The notes below the pieces were generated by a model that was not told the DNA's origin, did not search any database, and saw only the letters and a list, made by a program, of their open reading frames with translations. Positions 46,301-54,510 of a DNA stretch of 64,000 nt are shown here, in pieces. Origin of the DNA: Martinezella tropici (GTDB lineage Bacteria; Pseudomonadota; Alphaproteobacteria; Rhizobiales; Rhizobiaceae); assembly GCF_003287875.1 (NCBI RefSeq), contig NZ_QMKK01000056.1:124001-188000 (forward strand), given 5' to 3'. Each line of letters starts with the position of its first letter. The stretch's first letter is position 1. The position numbers and the translations under genes were made by a program.

Positions 46301-46585
46301 ATCGTCCTCGGATCCTCGATGATGGCGATCAATGGCCGCATCCAGCGGGAAGGCGACGTCGTGCATCTCGTCGCCCAGCAGCTCCTCGATCTCACCAGCG
46401 ATCTGTCCGGCCTTGCCGATCGCGATGAGGCCTTCCGGTTACCGACCGGTCGCGGTGATGAGTTTGCCCATGGGACGCCGGCAAGCCCGGATTCGCGAGA
46501 GCGGGCGGTCATCAAGGCGCGGGAGATTTATGAGCCGGATCGGCTTATCGATAGGTTGAAGGTGAGGGTGCGGAATTTTCAGTAG
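43325..46585 (+). CDS. dnaE2: Error-prone DNA polymerase DnaE2
   Basis: A 1086-residue C-family polymerase of the DnaE2 (ImuC) type. The N-terminal PHP domain (VTTHFSFLRGASSADELFRTAKE) precedes the polymerase core with catalytic aspartates in PPDIDVDFEHERREEVIQWIY near residue 390 and FQIESRAQMSMLPRMKPR near 575. A helix-hairpin-helix and an OB domain (VLVRQKPGSAKGVMFLTVEDETG near 970) follow. The length is that of DnaE2, shorter than DnaE1. It is coupled to imuB by ATGA (43325-43328). It provides SOS-induced translesion synthesis. Confidence 0.95.
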   Translation: MSYAELQVTTHFSFLRGASSADELFRTAKELGIRALGIVDRNSLAGIVRALEASRATGLRLVVGCRLDLADGMSILVYPTDRAAYSRLTRLLTLGKGRGGKANCILHLDDVALYAEGLMGILVPDLADETCALQLRKLAEIFGDRAYLSLCLRRRPNDQLRLHELSNLAARYKVKTVVTNDVLFHEPSRRQLQDIVTCIRNTSTIDDIGFERERHADRYLKPPEEMARLFPRYPEALARTLEIVERCKFSLEELTYQYPEEAIVPGKTAQQSLEHYVWECIPNRYPEGLPPSVLKVIRHELDLIRTMNYAPYFLTVFSIVRYARGQGILCQGRGSAANSAVCYILGITSIDPETNNLLFERFVSQERDEPPDIDVDFEHERREEVIQWIYRAYGHDKAALCATVTRYRAKGAIRDVGKALGLPEDVIKALSAGMWSWSEELVTERSLRELNLNPDDRRLALTLKLAQQLMGAPRHLGQHPGGFVLTHDRLDDLVPIEPASMADRQVIEWDKDDVEALKFMKVDVLALGMLTCMSKAFALIRDHKHLDLDLAQIPQEDPATYAMIRKADTLGTFQIESRAQMSMLPRMKPRTFYDLVIQVAIVRPGPIQGDMVHPYLRRREGKEKVDYPTPELEAVLGKTLGVPLFQESAMKVAMVCAGFTGGEADQLRKSMATFKFTGGVSKFKDKLVSGMVRNGYTPDFAEKTFSQLEGFGSYGFPESHAASFALIAYASSYVKRHYPDAFCAALLNSQPMGFYAPAQIVGDARKHGVEVRPVCVNRSRWDCTLEPAEGSDRHAVRLGMRMVHGLAQVDAARIIAARADQPFESVDDLWRRSGVPAASLVQLAEADAFLPSLNLQRRDALWAIKALRDEPLPLFAAAAEREQRTIAEQREPEVRLRQMTEGHNVIQDYSHTGLTLRQHPLAFLRQDLTTRNIVTCDEAMSSSDGSWLMTAGLVLVRQKPGSAKGVMFLTVEDETGPANVVVWPSLFERRRRIVLGSSMMAINGRIQREGDVVHLVAQQLLDLTSDLSGLADRDEAFRLPTGRGDEFAHGTPASPDSRERAVIKAREIYEPDRLIDRLKVRVRNFQ

Positions 46586-46681
46586 ATGCCGCCTGCCCGC
46601 CTAAAAGACGATTGCTCCTTGACCCTGATCATCGTGGTGCTCTCAGGATAACTTATCTCGATCGCAATGCTCTCCAGGCAC

Positions 46682-48532
46682 TCATTTTTTGATCGCGCCG
46701 TTGCCCTGCATCCCGTTGACGATGAGGTCTGCACCAATGAGATATGCGTCCTCGGACATGAAATCACCCCCGATGACATTCCAAGGCTGACGAAGCAGCT
46801 CGTCGAGAACGTTTGGCTCCAGCTTGACGCCCTTGCAGGCCTCGGTAAATGCAGGGGAACCAGCAACATTGATGTGTTTGTCGCCGCTGTTTTTCTGAAT
46901 GGCTACTCGATTGCCTGCCCAATCCTCGATCGAATTCGCCTGAAGGCAGCCGCTGAATTCGTTCTCGCCATCAGACTCCGGACTTTTGGTGGCCGTAAGC
47001 CAGACGTACTGACCTTCCGTGCTATCTTTCAGTTCTGGCGAAAGGTCATGATTGCCCCACCAGAGGAGGATCACGCGCGGGCTGCCATCCTGCCTCCCAT
47101 CTTCATGCGAAAGCAGTTCGGCGGGGGTAAGTCCTGCGAAGAATTTCTTGCCCATCGACGCAACCACGGACCGGCTGACGATGTTTTGGTGACCGATGCG
47201 ATCGCAGATTTTTTTGATTATGTTGCGCTCCTCTTCGACAGTCAAATGATCATTAGAAGGACGGAAGGAGTCTTTTTGCCAATGCTTGACGTCCGCCCTC
47301 AGATTTAGAATCATGATCTCCTTGGAGGTCCGGCTGAGAAACCTGGTGATCTGCGAAACCATATCTGCGAGCGTGTTCTTCGTGTGATCGGAGCCATGGT
47401 GGAATCCATACGAGGTTAGGTTTTTTCCTGTTCGGTCAACATTCCGGTAGGGCATGAAACGTAGATCGAAGCACCGGTAGCCGAACATCAGTTGCTCGTA
47501 GATGTTTGCAGTCTGACACCGGGATCTCCCATCGGCGCCGGCGAGTGTCGGAGTGATCCAATTTCCGTACGTCGCTGTATCGTGTGTTGACGGGATCGCC
47601 AGCTGCCATAATGGCAGATCTTTCACGACGTCCCAGCGGCGTTTCATCCACTCAGACTCCATGTGCAGTTGCCGACGGCACAGTGTGGTCCCCGTCACGA
47701 AATAGACCCAGTCGCCTTTCACGGCAGCGCCAGAGCGGAGGTTCTGATGGAGCAGGCGCGCCATGCTGGTGCCGTCCTTAAGACACCGGTAGAGCCCGGA
47801 GCCTCCATCGAGCCCGACACCCCGGCCAAAAAAATAGACGTAGTCGCCGTCGACGACCGGCGCTGCATGGCGGCCTGTCGAGGAGCGCCGGAAGTTCGGA
47901 TAGTCGTAGAACGTCGACGCCTCATCCAGGATCTGCGCCGTGCCCTGCCCATCATTGCGATGCCGATGGAGGCCGGTCTTCCCAAAGAAATAAACATATT
48001 CGTCGTCAACGAAGATGCCCGTTCGACACCAGCCATCGAGGATTTGCTCTTTTTCACTGCCATCCTTTTTCCGACGGAAGAGACTTTCATCGTGTCCGCA
48101 GAAATAGACGTAGTCGCCTTTGACGAACGGCGCATTGTAACAAAAGTCATCGAGCATCTGCTCCTTTTCAGTGCCATCCTTTTTCCGACGGAAGAGCGAG
48201 TGATTGGTGTTTGCGAAGTACACGTAATTTCCCTCGACAAATGGCGCAAAAGTGGCCATGTCGTCGATTTGTATGGGGCTTCCCCCGGGCACCTTGCTGC
48301 AACGAAAAAGCCCTTTGTCCTTGGTGAAATAGACATATTCCCCGTCGACGAAAGGTTTGTACTTGCACCCGGTTCCAGCCAATGCGGACAGTTCGGCGCC
48401 GTCAAGCCTGCAGCGGGTGAGGACACCCTTGCGGGCAAAGTAGATGTAGTCGCCGTCAATGGTCGGAGCGACTTCAGCGTCGCAGCCCTCGACAAGCACC
48501 TTGGCAGTTGGGTCGAGTAACTTATAGGCCAT
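46682..48532 (-). CDS. Propeller-like repeat protein fused to a PI-PLC X-type phosphodiesterase
   Basis: A 616-residue protein with two parts. Residues about 1-290 contain about eight short repeats around a V-DGDYVYF core (GDYIYF, GEYVYF, GNYVYF, GDYVYF...), each followed by a Phe/His-rRkkDG element, as in DUF5050-type beta-propellers. Residues about 300-600 are a PI-PLC X-like domain with catalytic histidines in IPSTHDTATYG and FHHGSD and the conserved CFDLRF. GAGAGGGAA precedes the ATG. There is no signal peptide, unusual for a secreted PLC. Phosphoinositide or glycolipid cleavage is family-based; the partner domain may bind the substrate surface. Confidence 0.82.
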   Translation of the reverse strand: MAYKLLDPTAKVLVEGCDAEVAPTIDGDYIYFARKGVLTRCRLDGAELSALAGTGCKYKPFVDGEYVYFTKDKGLFRCSKVPGGSPIQIDDMATFAPFVEGNYVYFANTNHSLFRRKKDGTEKEQMLDDFCYNAPFVKGDYVYFCGHDESLFRRKKDGSEKEQILDGWCRTGIFVDDEYVYFFGKTGLHRHRNDGQGTAQILDEASTFYDYPNFRRSSTGRHAAPVVDGDYVYFFGRGVGLDGGSGLYRCLKDGTSMARLLHQNLRSGAAVKGDWVYFVTGTTLCRRQLHMESEWMKRRWDVVKDLPLWQLAIPSTHDTATYGNWITPTLAGADGRSRCQTANIYEQLMFGYRCFDLRFMPYRNVDRTGKNLTSYGFHHGSDHTKNTLADMVSQITRFLSRTSKEIMILNLRADVKHWQKDSFRPSNDHLTVEEERNIIKKICDRIGHQNIVSRSVVASMGKKFFAGLTPAELLSHEDGRQDGSPRVILLWWGNHDLSPELKDSTEGQYVWLTATKSPESDGENEFSGCLQANSIEDWAGNRVAIQKNSGDKHINVAGSPAFTEACKGVKLEPNVLDELLRQPWNVIGGDFMSEDAYLIGADLIVNGMQGNGAIKK

Positions 48533-49191
48533 TATTCCCTCTCAGGCTGAAGTAATGATTTCGCCAGTAGGACCGGATCGCGAAGGCGGCTAATCTTCAT
48601 GAGGCGCGAAGTGGCGAGGCGGTCGAGCGGTCTGAATTATCGAGGAAGGGTTCGAGCCCAGCTTTGATTGCTTGAATATCGCGGGGAAGCGATTTGCCAA
48701 TCGTACCCTGAAGCGTCTTGATCGTTCACCGTCGTCGCAGGCACAACTTGGCGGGTGGGCGGTGAAGTCTGATTTTGCGAGTCGTCATATCGGCACCCTA
48801 CCCACTGTAACAATTTCACCTGACTATTGCTCTCTTGGCTTCGCATCGAGCGGAGTGGCGTTCCGAGCCATTGCCTTAGGCCTATCAGACGATTGTTTGC
48901 GCAATATTTGAGAATCGAAAAAATGGATCGTGGTGGTTGTAGACGGAGCTGAACAGTTCCCTCCCTCCAGAAGCGCTTTCGCGCCGATTGTTTGAACCGA
49001 TCAGCGATCATTTGATCATTGGTGCGCGCCTACGTCGTCGATTGAACCGGAAGCTGCAGCCACGGAGCATCTGCTGAAGTCGAGGTGTTGCACCGACGTT
49101 TAATATTGCGTTGGGCGAAAGCGCAGGGAGAATTTTTGACGGCACGCAACTTTGCATTTGCTGCCGCAGCGGCCCTTATGATCGCTAAGGT
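48533..49191. other. Intergenic region, nothing recognised
   Basis: 659 bp between the PLC fusion and the regulator gene. Frames up to 124 codons (48637-49011, minus) have no ribosome site or family resemblance. No RNA gene or strong hairpin was found. Confidence 0.45.
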
Positions 49192-50799
49192 TCAAGCAGA
49201 GCCCAAAGAGCCGATATTGCTAAGAACAAAATCCGGGACGGCTTGTTTGCCGTAGAGGCGCGACACATGCGCAATCATGTTGCGCATGACGTTTGCCCGC
49301 CCATGTTCCAAGGTTACGTGGCGTGCAGAGGTGAAGTAAAGATATTGTATTGCACCGGCAGCGTGATCTGGCCCGAGTGCCGCAAGCGCCCGCTCCAAGG
49401 CTTCCGGCAGTTTCCGATCCGGCGGAGCAACCATCCAGCCGATCATCAGGCGGATCTCGCCCGGGCAATCCGCTCCGAGGTTCGCCATATCGGTGGCTTG
49501 GGCGGCCGCTGCCGGACTGTAGCCACCTGCCAGCAATGCGATGCACTTCAACACGCGCATATGGCGGTGAAACTCCGAGCCAGGTTCAGCTGTCTTGATG
49601 CCTTGATCGAATATTACGACTGCTTCATCAAAACGCCCACGCGCATAGCGTAACTGCCCGAGTATGGGCAGGGCCGCTGTGGAATCCTGGGTTCGTGCCA
49701 GTGCGCGCTCGGCAAGTTCCTCGGCGAGTTCCAGATGCCCCCGGTTGATGAAATAGAGAAGCTTGGCAGCCGCCAGCATCAGCAAGGGCCTATCTTCTAT
49801 CTCGTGCAAGCACTCCAGCACGGTAGCTTCAATCTCGCTTTCTATGCGATCGCGCTCTTCCAGGCTCATGCCGCCAAATGGGGTCGTCAATACGAGACGC
49901 GCAAAGAGGTGCAAGCCCCATTGGATCGCGCCATCCGCATCGGAGGGATCCTGTTCCCGGCCCTCGGCGAGCCGCTCGCCACTTGCAAGCCATTTCGGAT
50001 TGGATGTCGAGAGCAGGTTCGAAGCGCGCTGGAAACGTGCTTCCGGAGACTCATTCTCAGGTATGCCAAGTCCATCGGAGGCATTTTTGAGCGCCTGGCG
50101 CAATGCGGCGATAACCCCCTCGGACATACGGGCCGTCTCATCTAGAGCCGACCTATTGTCCGTTTGATCGATGCGGAGACGAAAGGCTTTCACAATCCGC
50201 TTTGACGGCATTTCCCGGAGCGTGGCCACACAGCTCAGCCACCGCGCGTCAGTATGAAAACTTACCTGCACAAAATATCGCAATCTGTCACTGGCAGCGA
50301 GCAGGTTTGCCTCGGTCACGACGACCTTTCGCTCGACGCCCATTCCGGCGGCGATCAAGCCCTTGAGCGTCTCCATCAAGGAAAGATATTGTTGACGTGA
50401 GGGATGTTTCTCAATCTCGAAAGATGGAGCGATAATCAGAAATGCATCGATCGGATGCGGCCCGGAAGGGATCGCAATCCAGACGTAACCCTCGCCATAT
50501 CGCGTAGCAATATAGCTGGGCGACTTCGCGTTATCGCCTAACTTCTGCCGCAACCTGTTGACGAGGAAGTCGATATTTCGGTCGGATGGGTCGGAGTCTG
50601 ATCGAGCAATCTCGTCCAATAGCCGACTGCGAGTCATGAGGCGGCGGGAATTCCTTGTGAAAGCGAGAAGAAGTGCGCGTTCGCTCCGAGTGAATTGGAC
50701 CGCCTTTCCGTTGCGATGCGCGAACATGCACGCCTCGTCAATCATCAGGTCTCCGAAATAGAGATTACGCGCCTTGCCTGTTTCCGCAAATGAAATCAT
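49192..50799 (-). CDS. CadC/HilA-like winged-helix regulator with TPR-like C-terminus
   Basis: A 535-residue protein. Residues about 12-110 are an OmpR-type DNA-binding winged helix (FTRSERALLLAFTRNSRRLMTRSRLLDEI; DRNIDFLVNRLRQKLGD; YIATRYGEGYVW) without a receiver. Residues about 110-230 form an alpha/beta domain, and about 290-530 are helical with TPR-like character (LELAEELAERALARTQDSTAALPILGQLRYARGRFDEAVVIFDQGI). No membrane helix is present, unlike CadC. GGAA precedes the ATG. It lies 659 bp from the PLC gene, on the same strand and upstream of it, so PLC is a possible target. The signal is unknown. Confidence 0.82.
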   Translation of the reverse strand: MISFAETGKARNLYFGDLMIDEACMFAHRNGKAVQFTRSERALLLAFTRNSRRLMTRSRLLDEIARSDSDPSDRNIDFLVNRLRQKLGDNAKSPSYIATRYGEGYVWIAIPSGPHPIDAFLIIAPSFEIEKHPSRQQYLSLMETLKGLIAAGMGVERKVVVTEANLLAASDRLRYFVQVSFHTDARWLSCVATLREMPSKRIVKAFRLRIDQTDNRSALDETARMSEGVIAALRQALKNASDGLGIPENESPEARFQRASNLLSTSNPKWLASGERLAEGREQDPSDADGAIQWGLHLFARLVLTTPFGGMSLEERDRIESEIEATVLECLHEIEDRPLLMLAAAKLLYFINRGHLELAEELAERALARTQDSTAALPILGQLRYARGRFDEAVVIFDQGIKTAEPGSEFHRHMRVLKCIALLAGGYSPAAAAQATDMANLGADCPGEIRLMIGWMVAPPDRKLPEALERALAALGPDHAAGAIQYLYFTSARHVTLEHGRANVMRNMIAHVSRLYGKQAVPDFVLSNIGSLGSA

Positions 50800-50957
50800 G
50801 TCATTTCCAACGGCTCGACAAGTGATCAGCGCAAAAGATTTTATACCGAAGCTTCAACTGCAGCATGTATAAAGCCGGTTTGTGCAAAACAAAATACGTC
50901 GTTTCACTCCCTTGACCGTCAACCGCCGGCATCCGGCGCGCTGCACATGCCTGCGGG

Positions 50958-51418
50958 GGCCGTTACGGCCGGCCGAACGCGTCACGGATCGACATCGAGA
51001 ATGCAGTGAAACAAGCCAGTGCGCATAAGTTTATCATGGACCTGCCGAAGGGCTATGAGACATTGGTGGGCCAGCGGGCGTCAAATTGTCGGGCGGCGAG
51101 CGTCAAGGTGTCGCCATCGCCAGGGCTTTTCTGGCTGATGCGCCGGTGCTGATCCTGGACGAGGCGACCTTGAGCCTCGACAGCGAGAGCGAGGTTCGGA
51201 TCCAGCAGGCAACGGAACGCTTGATGGATGGCCGCACGACACTGGTGATCGCGCACCGACTTTCGATGGTGCGGGCGGCGGATCGGCTATTGGTCTTCGA
51301 CAAGAGAAAGATCGTGGAAGAGGGTGACCATCAGGCGCTCATTCGCCTCAATAACAGCATTTACCGCCGGCTGTTCGAGCGTCAGGCGCTGGAGTTGACC
51401 AAGGGGCTCGTCGCCTGA
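50958..51418 (+). pseudogene. ABC transporter ATPase fragment (C-terminal, frameshifted)
   Basis: The ATP-binding end of a fused ABC exporter can be read: RYGRPNASRIDIENAVKQ...PKGYETLVGQR up to about 51080, then in another frame VKLSGGERQ, Walker B LILDEAT, and the H-loop IAHRL to a stop at 51416-51418. Two bases are missing around 51080 between GQR and VKL. The membrane domain and Walker A are absent. The 3' open part could still be translated from an ATG at 51086, but it would lack nucleotide binding. Confidence 0.82.
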
Positions 51419-51494
51419 GGCGAACTCTTGACGTGCCAATCCTCTCTTACAATATCATCTGGGAGAGGTCCTTGGCATGGAAAGGAGGAAGAAG

Positions 51495-51805
51495 ATGCCA
51501 CTCAACGATATTCCATGGACCCGTCCAGTGACGATCAGCTCCAATGCGGGTTGGAGCGCACTTTCATGGGCGTCTATGACGCTCTGGACTTTCTGGAAAA
51601 TGAATGGCCGCTGCGGCATGGCGAGCGCCACGAACGCGCGGTGAAGACCTGTCGCGGCGCGCTCAATCGGGTTGTGCCTGCTGTCATAGCAAGAGAGGCG
51701 TTCCTGACCGCCTGTCTTGAAGCGGGAATGCCTGCGGTCCTGGCGCCGTCGAGGATAGCGCAGAAAAAGCAGCCTATGCGACCGGCCGGCGCGCTATCCT
51801 TATAG
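51495..51805 (+). pseudogene. DUF982 protein gene with an early frameshift
   Basis: An excellent ribosome site (AAAGGAGGAAG) precedes the ATG at 51495, which begins MPLNDIPWTRPVTISSNAG, the N-terminus of a DUF982 protein. The rest of the domain (FMGVYDALDFLENEWPLRHGERHERAVKTC; AREAFLTACLEAGMP) lies one frame earlier up to 51805, so one base is missing near 51545-51556. DUF982 proteins are small, abundant in Rhizobiaceae and of unknown function. The change may be real decay or a sequence error. Confidence 0.72.
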
Positions 51806-51930
51806 TCTCTCGGCTTTTGGAGCTCGCCGCCTCCGGAGGCGAGCTCTCGTGAGCTGCACCACAAGCAACCGCGGCCAATCTTCCTCATCAGGTCGCGTCG
51901 ATACCAGTACTCTACGTTGGCGCATTGCAA

Positions 51931-52518
51931 TCACGCGACCTTAGCGGCAAGCATTTCGTTGATGCAATCTTCGTTGCGCGCTTCCAGCTCCTGCGTTGGA
52001 AAGGCATTGATGAAGATGCGGATTGTTTCGCCGAGATCGGCACCGGATTGGCACCAGCCTGGACCGCAACTGACCTGTTGGCCGGCGAGATCCTCGACCT
52101 CGAAAAGTCCGCAGGTTTCGCCTGCCTCATCATCAACGGCAAGCTGAAGCGTACCGAAATTTCGGTGTTCGTCATTCCAGTAAACCGAAATCCCGAGAAA
52201 CCGGATGCCCGACCGATTTCCGACCTCCGTCAGCAGCAAACCATGAACCTCGTCCGTCGCAAGCGGCTTCGGTTCATCCCAGCAAAGCTCCTCGTCCAAG
52301 GTCGGGTAGTCCATGACGTTTTCCAAGAGGTCACGCATCTTCTCGAGATGGCGCAGCATGTCTGGCGACTTGCCACGGAAGCCGGGTCGGTCGTCTCTGA
52401 ACGTATCGAAGGCATGCCGGCCCAAGTAGCCGACGAAGTCATAAAGCGCCTGCGCGTCGTCCTGAGCAATAGTGAGAACACCGTCTCTCGGCCGTGGATC
52501 TCTTGAATATTCAAACAT
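51931..52518 (-). CDS. Hypothetical protein
   Basis: A 195-residue acidic soluble protein with no signal peptide or membrane segment (MFEYSRDPRPRDGVLTIAQDDAQ...; GISVYWNDEHRNFGTLQLAVDDEAGE). GGAGGAGATAGCA before the ATG at 52518 strongly supports this start over the upstream in-frame one at 52569. Its start overlaps the stop of the small gene upstream by 8 nt, so they are co-translated. I recognise no family. Confidence 0.7.
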   Translation of the reverse strand: MFEYSRDPRPRDGVLTIAQDDAQALYDFVGYLGRHAFDTFRDDRPGFRGKSPDMLRHLEKMRDLLENVMDYPTLDEELCWDEPKPLATDEVHGLLLTEVGNRSGIRFLGISVYWNDEHRNFGTLQLAVDDEAGETCGLFEVEDLAGQQVSCGPGWCQSGADLGETIRIFINAFPTQELEARNEDCINEMLAAKVA

Positions 52519-52729
52519 TGCTATCTCCTCCGATTTCGAAACTAGGAACCCAGCCGCGCGTAAAGCCAACGCTCATTCCGGCCTCGCAAAGTGCCAGCTG
52601 TCCTCGAACGAATTGCAGTTCGGCGAGCAGAGCGCCCATTGCAGCACAAGCATTGCCTTCGAAGAGCTCGAGAACGGAAGCGACCTGATCGGATTGCGGT
52701 TCATCTGTTTGAGCTGATGCGGTTGTCAT
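52511..52729 (-). CDS. Small hypothetical protein
   Basis: A 72-residue protein (MTTASAQTDEPQSDQVASV...), mainly helical in the middle (ELFEGNACAAMGALLAELQFVRGQLALC). CAGGAGACG lies 12 nt before the ATG at 52729. It is the first of a two-gene unit with the 195-residue protein. No family recognised. Confidence 0.55.
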   Translation of the reverse strand: MTTASAQTDEPQSDQVASVLELFEGNACAAMGALLAELQFVRGQLALCEAGMSVGFTRGWVPSFEIGGDSNV

Positions 52730-52987
52730 GAGGCAATACGTCTCCTGCACCCCAAAAACATAGGGTGCCAAACTGCTGATTTGTCGATATGAAAATTGCG
52801 CGGCCGGTTTTCGCTCCGGCAATTTGTTCCTATTATGTTCTCATTTTAAATGGAGTCAAGAGCACGTCCTGTCCGGTCGAAAGCGAACAGCCTGGTGGCG
52901 CGAGTCCAAAAGCTTGCAGCGGAATATGACCGAAATTATTTCTATCCGCATACGGGATTGTCGATAGGTGGGAGGAGGAAAACGGCA

Positions 52988-53218
52988 ATGACCGAGCGGT
53001 TTGTCAGCAAGTATGATGAGCCATTGACCTCGAATGATCTCGATATTTGCCAACGGGCCTTGGATGAAATCTTAACGAGGCTAAAGATTGGCAAGGACAC
53101 GGAGGAAGCGCAACGAGCCGCAGCGATCATTATTGAGCTCTACCGCCAAGGTGTGCATCAAGCCAAACAATTGGTGGAACTGGCGGCGGGGCCGGGAGGA
53201 GCAGGCAATCTGGATTGA
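52988..53218 (+). CDS. Small hypothetical protein
   Basis: A 76-residue helical protein (MTERFVSKYDEPLTSNDLDICQ...; EEAQRAAAIIIELYRQGVHQAKQLVEL). GGGAGGAGG just before the ATG at 52988 makes this the likely start, although the frame is open to 52850. No family recognised; small helical proteins of this form are frequent in Rhizobiaceae accessory regions. Confidence 0.6.
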   Translation: MTERFVSKYDEPLTSNDLDICQRALDEILTRLKIGKDTEEAQRAAAIIIELYRQGVHQAKQLVELAAGPGGAGNLD

Positions 53219-53270
53219 TTGCCACGCGGAAAGACTCGACTCGTGAAGCTTTCTCTGTTGCACTGTTTTC

Positions 53271-54314
53271 ATGACGAAGTCCCCGCGTAAGTCATCGAAA
53301 CCACTTCTCGCCACCTCGGAAATGCCGCTGCGAAGCCGGGCGCGCAAACCTCGTGATCCAGACCAACCACGGTTGCCGCTTGATCCAATGCCGGAGCGGA
53401 TCGAGCCGGCGCTGGCGCTTCTGAAATCCGAAGTCCCGAAAGGGCCGCAATGGCTCTATGAGATAAAATGGGACGGTTATCGTCTCGCCATTCATGTTGA
53501 ACCAGGCCGCGTACGGATCCTCACGCGTGGCGGCCACGATTGGACCGATCGCTTTCCGACGATCGCTAACGAGGCCACGGACTTCGGTACAACGATGATT
53601 CTCGATGGAGAGGCTGTCGTCCTGGATGAGCAGGGGAAGTCGAGCTTCGGCGCTCTCCAGCGTGCCCTTGGGGGAAGGGGAGGGCACCGCCGGGCGGACG
53701 AGGCAATCTTCTATGCCTTCGATCTCCTGTATTTCGATGGACATGATCTTACGAAGCTGGATCTCTCCGAGCGTCGACAAATCCTGGATGGCCTTCTGGC
53801 CGATCACGCAGGTGCCATAAGGCTATCAGACGAGGTTGAGGCCGATGGCGATGAGCTGCTAGCCGCCGCATGCGCGCACGGCCTCGAGGGTATCATCGCG
53901 AAGAACCGCGAGCAGCCCTATCGCTCTGGTCGTACCGGTGATTGGATCAAGGTGAAATGCGTCCAGAGCGACAGCTTTTTCATCGTCGGCTATGAACCCT
54001 CCGCTGTTGCACATGGTGGCATCCGCAATTTGTTTCTCGCTGCTTATCGAGGCCACGACCTCATCTACGTTGGCAACGTCGGAACGGGCTTCAATGAGCG
54101 CGATGCATCCAGGCTTCGCAGGGATTTGGATAAGCTCAAGACCTCGCGGGCACCGATTGCCTTGAAACAGCGCGGCGTCGTTTGGGTTCAGCCAACGCTC
54201 ATCGCCGAAATCGAATATCGTGCCTGGACCGATGACGGCAAACTGCGTCATGCTTCCTATAAGGGACTCCGAGAGCGGCAGGACAATGCCGACGTTTACC
54301 GTCTACCGCAATAA
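53271..54314 (+). CDS. Stand-alone ATP-dependent DNA ligase (LigD ligase-domain type)
   Basis: A 347-residue ligase matching the ligase domain of bacterial LigD. The adenylation motif is EIKWDGYRLA with Lys66 as nucleotide acceptor; further motifs are LDGEAVVLDE, FYAFDLLYFDG, LEGIIAKNR and DWIKVKC, then an OB-fold half (GYEPSAVAHGGIRNLFL). A basic N-terminal tail of about 40 residues replaces the polymerase and nuclease domains, so this is a ligase-only form, common as extra copies on rhizobial replicons. No Ku gene is in the window. A role in end joining or base-excision repair is family-based. Confidence 0.9.
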   Translation: MTKSPRKSSKPLLATSEMPLRSRARKPRDPDQPRLPLDPMPERIEPALALLKSEVPKGPQWLYEIKWDGYRLAIHVEPGRVRILTRGGHDWTDRFPTIANEATDFGTTMILDGEAVVLDEQGKSSFGALQRALGGRGGHRRADEAIFYAFDLLYFDGHDLTKLDLSERRQILDGLLADHAGAIRLSDEVEADGDELLAAACAHGLEGIIAKNREQPYRSGRTGDWIKVKCVQSDSFFIVGYEPSAVAHGGIRNLFLAAYRGHDLIYVGNVGTGFNERDASRLRRDLDKLKTSRAPIALKQRGVVWVQPTLIAEIEYRAWTDDGKLRHASYKGLRERQDNADVYRLPQ

Positions 54315-54510
54315 AACTCAGAACCATCCTCGGAGCGCGACCCGTATCGAGGCGATCGCGTTATAGAACATCGTGTGGTTGATCGCGGGTCGGTGAACAC
54401 GTCGATCTCCCTGGCCGGCGCGAAATCAGTCCTCATACTTTGAGAGGGCAAAAGCTCCCTGTTGAGCACGCAACCCGAAACGACCCCGGGAGTGGCCCGG
54501 AAGCAACATT

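Noticed and set aside
46682..48532. Short repeated GDYVYF-coding units read as a DNA repeat or CRISPR array
   Set aside because: The repetition is at protein level inside one open frame; DNA units diverge and have no uniform spacers. No CRISPR array was seen anywhere in the window.
48637..49011. Minus-strand frame of 124 codons between the PLC and regulator genes
   Set aside because: No ribosome site, low-quality composition and no recognisable domain.
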